DNA of 64,000 nucleotides from Apostichopus japonicus. Its lineage: Eukaryota; Echinodermata; Holothuroidea; Aspidochirotida; Stichopodidae. The notes under the pieces are model-generated. The model had not been told where the DNA came from. It worked only from the letters and a program-made list of their open reading frames with translations, and searched no databases. Each line of letters starts with the position of its first letter. Within the stretch, counting starts at the first letter, position 1. Both the position numbers and the translations under genes were made by a program. Where the stretch lies: positions 34,526,898 to 34,590,897 of the forward strand of contig NC_092577.1 of NCBI RefSeq assembly GCF_037975245.1, written 5' to 3'. Shown here piece after piece: positions 1-12,544 of this stretch.

Positions 1-3000
1 GCAACACCGAGACACTTACAAGATTATTAGAATTGGATTCGACACATCGGGGAACTCTCGATCGAGACCCAGATTCTTTGTCATTAACATAAATTTTATT
101 TAAACTGCCGGTTTTAAAATGAGCTTTGTTCGGGACATTTTTATTAAGACCTCTAAGTTGATAGGATGACGTCATTACTTACGTTATTATTATTATAGTT
201 TGTAACCATGCATAATTCATCGTCCTTAAGTACGTTTGCTTTATGTTGATCGACCACAAGACAACTCAAGAAAACCATGCAAATGATATATTGAATTTCC
301 ACCAAAAACGTTTTAAAAATCTTTATCATTATCAAAAATCTTTTTTTTAATTATTTTTTTGCAATAACTGAAATATTATTACTTTATTTATTATTACATA
401 AAAGACTTAACATCGAGAGGTTTTCATAATGTAAATAATTAATGTAAACACACAAAAAATTTAGTACCAGATGCAGCAGTGGAAGATTTTAGGCACAAAA
501 TAAATTTTTGATAAATTGTAAACCGTTCAAGAAAAGACACTGCATTTATTGTCCAGATTGTATTTCTATAAAGGTTTTCATTTTTTCTTTAAACAGCTAT
601 GGTTCATCAGTTAAAGTTAAAGTGACTGGAATATGTAGTCTAAGTCAGGGAATGATGGCAGCCTGCTTATACACATATTAGTATAGGTCAGTTCGTCTGA
701 TGCGTCCTGCATGCCTACATATGTATGAATAATTGTTCTGTATAATTTTACTCCTAGTATTATTCATCGGTCAGTGATGCTATTCAATATGTTTTTCCAT
801 CTGGCTAGCTTAATTGTGCTGGCATCGAAAAGTCAGGCACTCTAACTGTTGTAAACATTTGAGTACGAAATGACTTCGCCTAGACTTATATCATATCAGA
901 TGTATACCTTACATTACCGACTTGAATATAATAATCTGGGCTGACATTGTTTTTGACTTCAGAGTATTAGGATTATTACCAGTGTTTTATATTTTATTTT
1001 ATGTTTTTGTTTTCACTACTTTCTTGGGATAGGAAGAAAACTGGCACTTTATACATAACACTGCAATTCATCATTGGTACAGTCAGAAAGAGCAGAAGAA
1101 CACTGTTAAAATAATAACGTACTGAACAGTTTCCAACCTGCACCATTGAAAGTCGACAAAGCGTGTTAGCGATCATCTCCTAATTCAATTTTTTTCATGA
1201 AATCTAGACTTCCGTCATAAATTCTCAAACACGAACATCATCAAATTAGTTTCCATTTAAAAAAAGCCACATAATCTGATGCACTTTTTTGTGTTAATAT
1301 GAAGAAACACAAAAAGAAAACCCCAGGTCCGTTTTTCTTCTTTGTCTTTTTCTCCATGGTAAGTATATAGAATGAAAACTCATGAAAATGACGGTTTTAA
1401 GCAAGATATTCTATAACCCGTTAATGCAAAACAAAGGACAAAGGAAGCTCGTAAAGAATAGTACATGTAAGTTTATACTTGCGATGGATATAGATATATT
1501 TACTCGGTATGGACATTTAAAGGCCAGAATTATGTGCCCGCCATCTTATAAAACTTTTCCGATGTTGGAGAAGATTTGTGAATATAACAATTACAAGATG
1601 TGATAGACTGTGTCAGAGAGTTTATTTTTAATATTTATCGGGTTGCCATAAGCAGATAGTTTGCTGTTGTGGCTATGTAAATTAACTTCCATGATCAACT
1701 TTTTTCACTCTTGTCATGCATTTGTCAGCGAGTGGTAGAAAATTCAACATAGCGTCGTCGTTGCTATCAGTGATAAATGGGACACAGTTAGCAGGCTAGT
1801 AGCTACGCGGACGTTGCCGCGGAAGTATTTTGGTACCGAGAGAAGTCTAAGATTGTAGTTCAACTTACGTTACACGCAACCCCCCCCCCCCCCCCCCCCA
1901 AAAAATACAATTGCGTTACATTGTTTTCATGAAAGCGTTCTGTGGAATTCTGTTATGCTTTGTCGAACTTCGATGACGCGTTGACAAAACGTATCACATG
2001 GTGAAAGCGTTGCGCTGATTGGTTGTTTCAAACATACGTAGTAGAAAGCCCTTATGGCCCCGTCGGCGTGCCATACTCGATACTCATACATCGTGTGTGA
2101 TAACACAGTGTTGCCCAATTACGTCTGCCCTAAGATCACTACTTCAAACGAAACTTTGTTTAATTTTACACCTCCTCGAGAAGGATTATGCAAGGGATTA
2201 AATTTTAATGACTTGTATAATTGGAAGTGTTGAAGGATTAGGGGTTCGTTTTGATAAAGCAAGAGATAGATTCCTTGGAAATTATTAAGGAAGACCGCAT
2301 GCACAAAATTAATTCGAATAAGAATATGCAACCATTCAAATTATCCCTTATCATCAATACACGTTGTGTTTCTTTACCGCTTTTGGTCTTGAGAAATGTC
2401 ACTTTAAACATCGGAAGCTCGTTACTGATCAAAGCGGCTGAATTACCTAGTCTAATACCACTACTTCAGTTCCTCAGAATCCAAAACTGATTTCCGATGC
2501 AAGTAGAAGTGTTTGGGAAATAATATTATCCCTTTAAATACGATAGGATCGTCAATCAAAGTGGCTGAATTACCTAGCCTAGCACCGTTATGTTTAACTC
2601 CTCAGCATCTACAGGAATTCCGAAGGAATTAAATACTTTTATCAGCTATCACTAACGTATTTAATATACATTTTTGTCAAGCACAAATGGGTGCAATGTA
2701 TTTGTGCTGTTTTGTTCACAAAAAAATGAAGATTCCTTGTTCGATAATTAGGTCTGGTCTGAAGGGCTGACGTCATCATCAAGTATTTTTTTCAATAATT
2801 TTTAAGGTGACAATCCAAAAGACTGTAGCCAATATTTCTCATGTTTGGTATTGTGTATTTTTTTTATCTTATATTCCGACCATACATTTATTCGTAAAGT
2901 CACTTGTCGCGATGCTTTTAAGCGAAGAATCATTAATTTACCACTCCATATATTATTGCATAGAAGTAACCCCACATAGATAACTTAAAACGTAGCCTTT

Positions 3001-4248
3001 CATTGGTCATAATTGACTTGCAAAAAGAACTGATTTTAGTTCAGCCTAACAAATGACATTAATCTCTTGAAAAGGATTGAAGAGGCGTAAAAATGCACAT
3101 ATTGCCAAATACAATCCCATATGGTACAAATAATGAATAAATGAAGCACTAAAAAAGTCAAAAATAAAATTGAACAGAAAAGAAGTTTCCATTTTATAGC
3201 CTCATTAATATCCTCACGTTGATAATTGCCTAATGGAAGTTAACTTACATAAGGAAAGGTTCTTTAAATGTGTATCTGGGGGGGGGGTGCGATTTTTGGA
3301 TGAGAAACACAATAAGATGAGATGGCCATAAAGGTTTTGATGAGTAATTTAACTATTCACTTTGGAGCAATTATTCCACGTTATAATGGAGACTTAGTCA
3401 AATCTTAAGATTTCGAATAGTTATATGCATTTTGTTTGTAATGCAACCTAAAGGCGTATATAGTATAATTAGACCGAACAAAACCCCTCATGTATATAGA
3501 ACAAGTTTAACCATACAATTTCAAGTCATCTCAGGATAACCCCAGAGAACAATAGTTCATCCGTTGAAGATGTGACTAAAAGCATCCTTAATTTTCCCAG
3601 CTTCCTCTCCAGATAAATCAACCTCGTTTTCAAGAGCAATTGGTTCACAGCACTGAGCCGAAAATAAACATAAATTTATAAGAAGTACATGAGGTCCGCT
3701 TGGAACTACTTGAGAAATCTCTCTAATGTGTAATTAAGCACAGACTGTTAACATATTAGCATGTGCGGTATATGCCTTTATATACATAATTAGTTTTGTT
3801 AGGACGTCATGCAAAATGCTTATAATTGGAATTAGGTTTTATTTCGAACTGTTACAATGTGGCGTTTTGTTTCTTTGTGTCTTTTATTTTTCTTTTATAT
3901 CGGTTTTAAATTAAAATAAATAAAGGAATTGTAAAAATGTCTTCATAACTGATAAAAGTTTTGAAATTTTTTAATTGGAAATTTTTCGAGCTAAAACTTT
4001 CAAGAATGTATCTACTGACGATATAATTATCTGCGAGCTCATTGAATACGTAGACCAACTCACTGACCCAGGTATAGTTAAAGAATATATTTTTGTCAAA
4101 AGATTGCATATAAAATTGAATAAAGTTCTTAATGAAAGAAATATAATCATTACTATATTTCACGCTGAGTGCGGTTAACTCTATTGCACTTTGAGAAATA
4201 CACTTCAGAATATAATTCTCAATAATAGAAATCGATACATGTACTTAC
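1..4248. other. Putative first intron of the left GABA-B-like gene; no firm gene content
   Basis: AT-rich sequence with a 17-base C run near 1880 and a G run near 3280. No open frame resembles the receptor exons expected here. The only peptide-like stretch is at 3557-3652 on the minus strand (listed separately). Confidence 0.5.
3557..3652 (-). CDS. Candidate short terminal exon, EF-hand-helix-like peptide
   Basis: After a possible acceptor (TTTCGGCTCAG) the minus strand reads 31 codons to TGA. The peptide begins CCEPIALENEV and ends SGEEAGKIKDAFSHIFNG. The second half resembles the first helix of an EF-hand (L..EE...IK.AF..F..NG). In phase it could follow the exon at 4249-4482, but it does not match exon 2 of the paralog well. 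Chance is possible. Confidence 0.22.
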   Translation of the reverse strand, partial: CCEPIALENEVDLSGEEAGKIKDAFSHIFNG

Positions 4249-4482
4249 CAACGTATTTCTCGCCACTAGTTTAAACTCATAGTCTGGCAATATTTGTTCA
4301 TTATTGTTGACACAGTCAAAACCAAGTTGAGTCGCTGGAAACTGGCCCTGCCCACCAGCCCAATCTCCCGAGAATGGATAAAGGCCTAAAATATACAAAG
4401 GCGTCTTCTCGGTGACAGCCACAGTTGACAGGAAAACCAAAAATGTGGTGGCAAATAAAACGAGTGAGAAATGTTTCGGCAT
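4249..4482 (-). CDS. First exon of a second, tandem GABA-B-like receptor gene (partial)
   Basis: 78 codons from ATG (4480-4482) to a GTAAGT donor, phase 0. Residues 1-23 are a signal peptide (MPKHFSLVLFATTFLVFLST). The mature start LYILGLYPFSGDWAGGQGQF, then LGFDCVNNNEQILPDYEFKL, closely follows the first segment of GABA-B subunits. It is nearer to vertebrate GABA-B1 than the other gene in the window, keeping the GDWAGGQ and ILPDYE motifs. Length, phase and exon border equal exon 1 of the gene at 47271, so the two are tandem paralogs on the same strand. No convincing exon 2 was found in the 4.2 kb to the left, so the gene has a long first intron or is incomplete. Confidence 0.85.
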
Positions 4483-4514
4483 CTCTGAACTTTTTCTTGA
4501 ATATTCGAGTATTT

Positions 4515-4535
4515 CTCCAGACCTTTATTTATGAG
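4515..4535 (-). promoter_or_regulatory. Possible TATA-like box before the left receptor gene
   Basis: On the minus strand CATAAATAAAGG lies about 40-50 bp before the ATG at 4482. It could be a TATA-type element with a very short leader, but AT-rich matches are common here, so this is weak. Confidence 0.2.
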
Positions 4536-5270
4536 TTGTGATTTCCTTTTTTTCTCTCCAAAAGTTCAAACGTTCATATGTTTAAAAATGTGAATTGTCA
4601 TTCCTGTTAGTTTGCGTACAGCCATCTATTACAATGTTGGCTTTTTTGAAACGTACGTACGGTAGAACTTCTAGAATTTCATTCCAAAAGGAGCTGGATA
4701 ACTTACATAACGATCGATCGATTAAATTCTTCAATAATCGATATACTTTAATTTTTTTCATTCCATGTTTCCAAATTTTAGTGTCTTATATCAAACTACC
4801 CTGTTTGGTTTCAGTCGTGAAGACAAAAATACGTCGTGCAACATATTCTATCGTTCTGTGCAACTTGCAATATTTACTGTCTTTAATTTAATTTAATTTC
4901 ATTGTATTTATTTTATTCTATTGTAATGGTGTTTCTTATTAATCAATAAAATTGTTGCAATTTAAAGGTTTTTCCGAAATCTTACGAACAGGAGAGTAAG
5001 AAAGTGTTGTTCGTAAAGTATACAGACAACGCGAGGTAAACAATCCAAGTACTTGGTAAAGATTAGTATGAACACAAAAAGCTACTTCACAATAACTAAC
5101 AACAAGACTACAGAAGATTCCAACGATTTTTTTCCACAACAAATAATTTCCGAACAACGTTTGATGAATATGTTGTCAATCCTAATTGTGTACTTTATCC
5201 CATGTGGTTGCGTTCTACAGAAGAAGAGTTTTCAAATTCACTATAACTATAATTTCCAAGTTCGCATGAC

Positions 5271-5271
5271 G

Positions 5272-5301
<30 letters not shown>
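5271..5301. repeat. (TA)n microsatellite
   Basis: About 15 TA units. Confidence 0.9.
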
Positions 5302-5304
<3 letters not shown>

Positions 5305-6854
5305 CATGAATCTATGCAATTCAATTACTTCCAATCGAAGTAAACACCACACTAGTAGCTTTGCCAAGAATGTATCCGCTATAAGATATAAACGACTTCA
5401 CAAAAAAAGTTTTTTTTAATTGAAATTACTTGTTGCCAAATAAAGTTCACAGTCAAAGAAATATATTTACAACTGTATTTCCTTCTCACTGCAAAGTAAA
5501 TTCATTGCATAGCAATGACATGGACTTGTCATTTTCACGGGTGAAATAGGTCAAAGCGTCTCATTACGTCACTTGGAGAATTAAGGGAGTTAAATTGATG
5601 TATTGGAAAATAAAACGAAACTGCTTGGAACCACTCGCTGAACCACTTGATATCACCTTTAACGTCTTGTTCTTTTTGATTAACAAGAAATCAAAAGGTA
5701 AAATACTTCAACATAATCCCAAAAGAGTGAAAAATAATCGATATCGTTACCAAGAAAACTATATAACGTTTGGTCCCAACAGTCCTTGTGATTCTCCTCC
5801 TGCCTGATTGACTTCCTTCTCTTGGTGCGAAATCATTATAACAAGAGACAGGGAGATGGAGATGGGAGATGGAGCGGAATTACTCGTTCTCAAAAGGCTG
5901 CTCGGGAAGGCAAGCCATGACTTTTTAGTTGGACTGAGGGCGTAATACCACAATTTGAAATAGCTACCAGTCAGTGAATGAGACAGGTTTCTATAAGGGA
6001 ACGGAAAACCACGCTGCTTTTTTCGGGTGCCTCTTTGGCAATGCTGAAACAGCAAAACAAAGCAAAAGTCAAAAGGTTTCATAGTCTTGTAAAACTATTT
6101 AAGTATTTCTTGGGGTTGTCCCATATGTTGTGTGAACAAACTTTCCCGCACTGAAATTTCCAAATTATGATTACTGGACGGACGAGGTGGACCGAATTTG
6201 AACAACATGTGTTTCAGAATTCGTTCCCGGAAAAATACACCACCTACACCCCACCCCCACCCCTTCAAATGTGCACTCTCCCATGCCTCTCAATCTCTCT
6301 AATAATAATAATTACGTCGTTTTCAAATTCAAAAGATGAAAAGAAGATATGTAATAAGCCTAACAAGGAGTGTCATACTTTTTAAATTATCCATCAACAC
6401 TTATTCAAAACCTATAACAAGCTTTAATAGTAGTCTAACTAAAGACTAGCCTAATTTGCATATAAGAATCCGGCTGATCTCTAATTAATGTATTGAATCT
6501 AGCTTGAAGTTGTGTGACTGTATAAACCCAAGCAGGTTTTTCTTGAGCATCAAACAGACATTTGAAAGTTCAAAATTATAGTAAACCAGACACAGATAAT
6601 CGCCGCCTCTTATCAGATTAGCATATCACGTGACAATCTGTAACTGGCACGTTACCGCTTTGGAGATCATGTGATTAAATGAAGTTATAACGTTTCTTGA
6701 CTGCTAGACTTTGTGTCAATAACGACCTACTTTAACTTAAAGCTGTAAATAGGCTAGCAAGAATTCTGTGCGTGTCGTAACAAAGTGAAATTTTCAAAAG
6801 CAAATCTGTATCAATTGTGCTTTTTTCGCTGTATTGAAGCCCCGTTGGCTGAGG

Positions 6855-7262
6855 TCATCATTCTAGACTCCTTCAAACACAATATACAGCTCTAAGTACT
6901 ATTACATATAAACACAATATTGAGTTTATCATTCTATAGTCTCCTTCAAACTCAATATACAGTTTTATAGTAGTACTATATAAACACAATATACTGAGTT
7001 TATCATTCTAGTCTCCTTCAAGCTTAATATACAGTTTAATAGTAGTACTATCACATATAAACACAATACTGAGTTCATCTATAGTCGCCTTCAAACTCAA
7101 TATGCAGCTTTATTGTAGTACTATCATATATAAACACAATACTAAGTTCATCATTCTAGTCGCCTGGGAACTTAATATGCAACTTTATAGTTGTACTATC
7201 ATATATAAGCACAATACTGATTTCCTTATTCTATAGTCGCCTTTAGACTCAATACACAGCTT
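6855..7262. repeat. Tandem repeat, ~73-bp unit, about 6 divergent copies
   Basis: Each copy runs through a CCTTCAAACTCAATATACAG-like core, a TAGTAGTACTAT stretch, TATAAACACAATACTGAG and TCATTCTA. Cores start near 6869, 6942, 7013, 7086, 7163 and 7236. The later copies are more diverged (for example GCCTGGGAACTTAATATGC). Confidence 0.85.
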
Positions 7263-8256
7263 TAAAACGATTGAACTTTTCAACATATATAGATAAATAA
7301 AATCACCACTGTAAATTTGAACAATACTATGAGACAGGGCATTCGTTAACCTACATTTTAGGGTTTAATTCATCGTCTTAATTGCAACCCTTGAGCGATT
7401 AACACTGTATATATTTACATCCATGTCAGCTTAACGATTTTCAAAGAACCACTTGATACTGTTTTGCAAGGGTGACAGGAAAATAAACATGCGTCACAAA
7501 ATGCTAAAGTTGACAAAAAATGATCGCCGTTTGCATCTATTTTGCTTCTTCTTCTTGCTACTTTTGGTCTCAGTTTTGCTGAATTCTAATATCGAAATGA
7601 AATTCTGCCTGGTGGGGTTCGCGCTCACGTGATAAAACTGGTATGCACGGAGGGTGAGACCGATGGGGGGGGGGTAAGGGGTGAACGATGCAAGCAGTCC
7701 TATATGTGTATCATCTCACATACGTTCGAATATCACAACTGTATAGTAGTGGTAGGTAAAAGTTTTAGAAGAGGTCTATCGCAGAAGTAGAAATAACTAT
7801 AACATAATAGTGTGAAGTGTAGGTTTGTTACATTAGTATTGGATCAAAACATCTCGAATGTCCTTGAAGGGCTACCGTAGGGGTTCTCTTTAATAGAATA
7901 TTGAATTGACTGAAGTGTTTGTCTTTGATGCCCCGAAAAGAGCATTGATGGATGATTTAGGACAAGTTACAACTTCAGACTGTTTAGTTGGTATATGCTC
8001 ACTCATTCTCTACACCAATAATGCACATTCGAGATGATAGATCGGTAACGAGAAACTCTGGAGCAGTGAGACATTGCACAGCAGTCTCGATACTTAAAAA
8101 CATGTTTAGTCTAATATTTATTTCATACATCTGTATTACTGCTGATGTAACAAGTACAATTATAGCCTGATATTAAATCAATGTTACTATAGTGTAACAA
8201 ACAATTCCGCTATTTTTTTTTTCTTTCGGTTAACTATACCTGGCCGTAGCTTTCCC

Positions 8257-8499
8257 GTGTACTTGACGTACAATATTCAGCATATCAGATTAAAAAAAGA
8301 ATATACAACAAAGAAGGAGATGCGTTTAGATAAAATTCTAACTACACATGACATTGACGACTACGCAAACATTCCAAATCTTGTTTCAAGGATAAATCAA
8401 CAACGAGAATATATTAGCTTAAGTAAAGCTTTTGAAGAGCATTTGCCCAGATTACATCAGATATTCCCTACTGTTATCCAAACTTCCTGGAGTAGTTGA
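8257..8499 (+). CDS. Orphan protein-like open stretch, possible terminal exon
   Basis: From a possible acceptor (CAATATTCAG at about 8278) the frame reads KEMRLDKILTTHDIDDYANI, then PNLVSRINQQREYISLSKAF and ends at a stop at 8497-8499. A long pyrimidine tract (8211-8226) lies upstream. The composition is more protein-like than random AT-rich frames. I do not recognise the family and see no neighbouring exon. It could be a repeat-derived or chance frame. Confidence 0.2.
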   Translation: MYLTYNIQHIRLKKEYTTKKEMRLDKILTTHDIDDYANIPNLVSRINQQREYISLSKAFEEHLPRLHQIFPTVIQTSWSS

Positions 8500-9124
8500 A
8501 GGTTTAGCTAGTCAAAATAGGTTACATTCAATCAAACATATCTAGAGTTAAAGGGTACTTAGATTTTGAGATGGGCTTTTCAACTAACAGTGTTGAATAA
8601 TATTCTCTTCAATATATATCTTACATTGTTTGTCACCAGAAAAACCTTTTAAGAGTACTGCGCACGATTCCAAATGTATGGAGAACTTTGTTCGTAACGT
8701 CACACGAACCTTATCACCATAAAATCAAATTTTTGACCTTGGGGGTATAACATCGGTAAAAATTCATATTGAAATATAACCTGATCGATTTAAAAAATAT
8801 TTAGACAAAAACATTCTCAAGGGGCGCCAAAGGTGTAATAAGTGCCCGTAGAGAATCTCGACCGTATTGAGGTAATATGCGATAACACACAGAGTCATAA
8901 TAGCCAAAGATATCTTATTTCTCTTTCTATATTGCAGTTGAGTTGTTTCCATAAAGGGCATAATTGAATTGATGGAAATCTTAATAGCGTTAGAAGTTAA
9001 AGCAGTAACAAGATCTCGATGAAAACAACAATTAAAGCATCATATTGGCCATGAGCAAGAACGGTCATTTTCTGAAAAACAGATCTACAGAAAATGATGA
9101 AAACTGTACATGATAATATTGTAT

Positions 9125-9980
9125 GTATGTATGGTAGGTAGGTAGCTAGCTAGCTAGCTAGCTAGGTAGGTAGGTAGGTAGGTAGATAGGTAGGTAGGTA
9201 GGTAGGTAGGAAGGTAGGTAGGTAGGTAGGTAGATAGGTAGGTAGGTAGGTAGGTAGGAAGGTAGGTAGGTAGGTAGGTAGGTAGGTAGATAGGTAGGTA
9301 GGTAGGTAGGTAGGTAGGTAGGTAGGTAGGTAGGTAGAAAAGGTAGGTAGGTAGGTAGGTAGGTAGGTAGGTAGGTAGGTAGGTAGGTAGGTAGGTAGAA
9401 AAGGTAGGTAGGTAGGTAGGTAGGTAGGTAGGTAGGTAGGTAGGTAGGTAGGTAGGTAGGTAGGTAGGTAGGTAGGTAGGTAGGTAGGTAGGTAGGTAGA
9501 TAGGTAGGTAGGTAGGTAGAAAAGGTAGGTAGGTAGGTTAGTAGGTAGGTAGGTAGGTAGGTAGATAGGTAGGTAGGTAGGTAGGTAGGTAGGTAGGTAG
9601 GTAGGTAGGTAGGTAGGTAGGTAGGTAGGTAGGTAGGTAGGTAGGTAGGTAGGTAGGTAGGTAGGTAGGTAGGTAGGTAGGTAGGTAGGTAGGTAGGTAG
9701 GTAGGTAGGTAGGTAGGTAGGTAGGTAGGTAGGTAGGTAGGTAGGTAGGTAGGTAGGTAGGTAGGTAGGTAGGTAGGTAGGTAGGTAGGTAGGTAGGTAG
9801 GTAGGTAGGTAGGTAGGTAGGTAGGTAGGTAGGTAGGTAGGTAGGTAGGTAGGTAGGTAGGTAGGTAGGTAGGTAGGTAGGTAGGTAGGTAGGTAGGTAG
9901 GTAGGTAGGTAGGTAGGTAGGTAGGTAGGTAGGTAGGTAGGTAGGTAGGTAGGTAGGTAGGTAGGTAGGTAGGTAGGTAT
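9125..9980. repeat. (GGTA)n tetranucleotide satellite, ~850 bp
   Basis: Nearly pure GGTA repeats, preceded by GCTA repeats at 9144-9165. The first 400 bp carry GATA, GGAA and GAAAA interruptions; 9560-9980 is essentially perfect, about 105 units. The minus strand is open as a Tyr-Leu-Pro-Thr repeat only because four-base units read in all frames without stops. It is not a gene. Confidence 0.97.
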
Positions 9981-9989
9981 GTATATGTA

Positions 9990-11080
9990 TAAATGATGCT
10001 TTATCATAATAACTTATTGTTTTGTATATCGTGCTTATTAGTATATGTTATGTTTTATTTTCTACAGTTATATATTTATAACCTATTTGCTATTATATCA
10101 ATTATTGCACCATATGCGCTAATCCCTAATAAACATGAACCCACTTTGTCCTTTGCCTACTAGTGTTGCAAACTAATTATAAACAAAGACTTGATTCACA
10201 GGATAAAGCGCAAGGAACGCACATAACAACTCCCTGCTCAAACCAGTTACTACTCAAATGTATAAAAGTTGTTATGTTGAATAGAGAATACACACACACA
10301 CGAACACGCATACACCTAACGACAAGAAAAAAGTATTTTGAAATCATCAAACAATATTTACGGAGGCTTAATTGGCAGTTCTCGTGTGGGTTGTTTATTG
10401 CATTACGAGACAAATTGACCTTTACATTGATTAGTGATCACGAACTTTGGATATATAAATGAAATAAACGACTGGTTTATAATTCTATTACCAAGATTTT
10501 CTCCCCTTTTTACAACGCTTGTAAAGTGGATGTTTTTCCTTATCGTTGTTTTCATAAGGAATATTGTTTATCGTAGAATTGTTTTCTACAAATTTGACAA
10601 GTTTATTTCCTGACAATAAAAACTGAATTGTCCTTGACTTGGTATGAAATGAACCTCTTCTTATTAATCATAGGACTGCAATGCTTGCTACGGGCAATTT
10701 TTTTTCTATCATACGCATGCGCATTTGAACAATTAAAGAACTAAACGTAAATTAATACATCGATCAACGTTAAAATCAATCAGTAAATCGATAAGAGGTG
10801 TCAAACGTAACCTCGCATCTGATCAATCAATTTATCGGATGACAGACAAATATATCGAAAATGACAAAAACATTTCCAACATTTGAAGAAAAATCATTGA
10901 AAATACCGTAATATTCTAAATGCAAGCGAATAAGCTGAAAGAGAAATCAAGTCTAGCAAATGTTTAAACGACGAAACCATTACAGAGTGAACAGGCTAAA
11001 CAAATATGGACTGCGCTTTACATAGAGGATGAATTTTATGTTATTAAATGTAACCACATTACAGCGATATAGACGATATG
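9990..11080. other. No feature recognised
   Basis: AT-rich unique-looking sequence with a short CA run near 10292. Nothing supported on either strand. Confidence 0.5.
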
Positions 11081-11090
11081 TATGTATATT

Positions 11091-11272
11091 AGATCCTCCT
11101 GCAAGCAGGAACTCGCGAAGAAGCCTCATTGGCTTAACAAAGCCGCAAGCTGACCGAAGTCAGTCTCTTACATTCATATTTAACGTCCATGATTATGAAT
11201 TGTCAATTGTCAAGAACTCTGTAAACTGGACGACATACATTAATCTGGGAGTGACTCGAACCGATATGATAT
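11091..11272 (-). mobile_element. tRNA-headed SINE, 5'-truncated copy (family S1)
   Basis: On the minus strand the element begins near a B-box-like GGTTCGAGTCAC, then runs through the same body as the copies at 37322-37546 and 44107-44306. It ends in TGCTTGCAGGAGGATC plus an ATACATACATA tail. The tRNA-like head is missing upstream of the B box, so it is a truncated copy. Confidence 0.75.
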
Positions 11273-11768
11273 GTTGTCCTTTCTTAGTCAGTTCATGGGC
11301 TTAGTACTACTTTCAACAATGTACTGTCAGTTGTATTATCTTTAAAATTCCAAGAATATTACAACTAGTGGTAACGTTGCGGTTCCTAAGACCGAAGTAT
11401 TTCACGAATTTCACGTGTACCTTAGAAATAATATGTTTTAAGTACATATCCAAAACTGGTAATCGCTCGATCACGGAAATGTAAATAAATAATTATTTTA
11501 AAGCAAAACGGAGCTTTAATTATTTCTTGGAAAATGCATCCGTGAAAACAAATACGAAAAGATGCGTTCGCGGGTATATCTTTCACGTATGGCGACACTA
11601 TCCTTTTAACCCAGATGATTGTCTGTATTTTTAGGTTACAGCAACTTCTGGCGTTGAACATATATACTCTATAGGAATCGACTTACAGACCCTCAAAGCC
11701 TTCAAACGAGTACGCGTGCAATTCCATGAGTACCTCGAATACCGTACGTGAACAGGCAACAATGTTAA

Positions 11769-12171
11769 AGGCCCGGTCACACTACAGCGATATTTTATCG
11801 GAATACGGTCCGATTTTTCCGATTTTAGGCCGAAGAGTGAGGTTTGTGGTAATGAATGTAATGAACGCAGTGGAATATTCGAATACCTACTCCAAATCTG
11901 AGGGGTTCTGGAACGGACTACATTTTGAAGTGACGTCACATCGAAAAACGATAACAATCGTAAGAGAATCGGATAGCTATCCGATAAAAGGAAACGGAGT
12001 CAATATCAAAAGTTAGGAGAGGGCTATTCCACATCGGAATGTCTCAACAGATAGCAAATCAGGTCCTTTATCACTGTGGCTAGAAGACCCGAACGAAAAA
12101 CTAACTGTTTGATTCCTCCGGGAAAATCAGATAGTATTCCGATAAAAAATCGGTATATTGTGACTGGGCCT
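11769..12171. mobile_element. Non-autonomous DNA transposon (MITE) with TTAA-type target duplication
   Basis: The left end AGGCCCGGTCACACTACAGC... and the inverted right end AGGCCCAGTCACAATATACC... pair over about 38 bp, both continuing to TATCGGAATAC. The element is 403 bp. It is flanked by TTAA (11765-11768) and TTAG (12172-12175), read as a TTAA duplication with one change. TTAA targets are known for piggyBac and some Kolobok elements. It has no coding capacity. Confidence 0.85.
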
Positions 12172-12544
12172 TTAGAGTACGACTATATGAACTCACTACT
12201 AGTATAACTCACGTAATGTTAAAACATTTACGACCTTTTGCAATCATACTAGTTGATCATCGGTAGCAATTACTTAATGTGATATGTACCTTAAATGAGA
12301 AGAGAATAGTGAATGACTTTAATGATTCTTGTTGACATTGTTATTCGATAAACACACTACCCGCATTAAAATGTAATTGGGGCTAAAAACCCTTTCAAAA
12401 TTATAAAAACTTCCACTTTCAGTTATGGACTGTACTTACCGGTGAAGGAAATCGTACCGAACAAGTACTAACAAAGTGTGAAAGGGAGCATATCACATGT
12501 TACAGTATATTAGTGTTCACAGATTACAGTCTTGGTTTACAATA

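Larger units (their letters stand above)
4483..9120. other. Spacer between tandem receptor genes, low gene content
   Basis: AT-rich. Holds a TA microsatellite (5271-5301), a degenerate 73-bp tandem repeat (6855-7262) and one protein-like open stretch (8257-8499). No recognised gene. Confidence 0.5.

Noticed and set aside
1-110. Minus-strand stretch ending at a GTAAGT-like site near 1-25
   Set aside because: A short open segment with a donor-like end, but no acceptor of quality and no match to expected receptor exons.
9162-10007. 281-codon minus-strand frame of Tyr-Leu-Pro-Thr repeats
   Set aside because: It is the translation of a GGTA satellite; a stop-free tetranucleotide repeat stays open in every frame.
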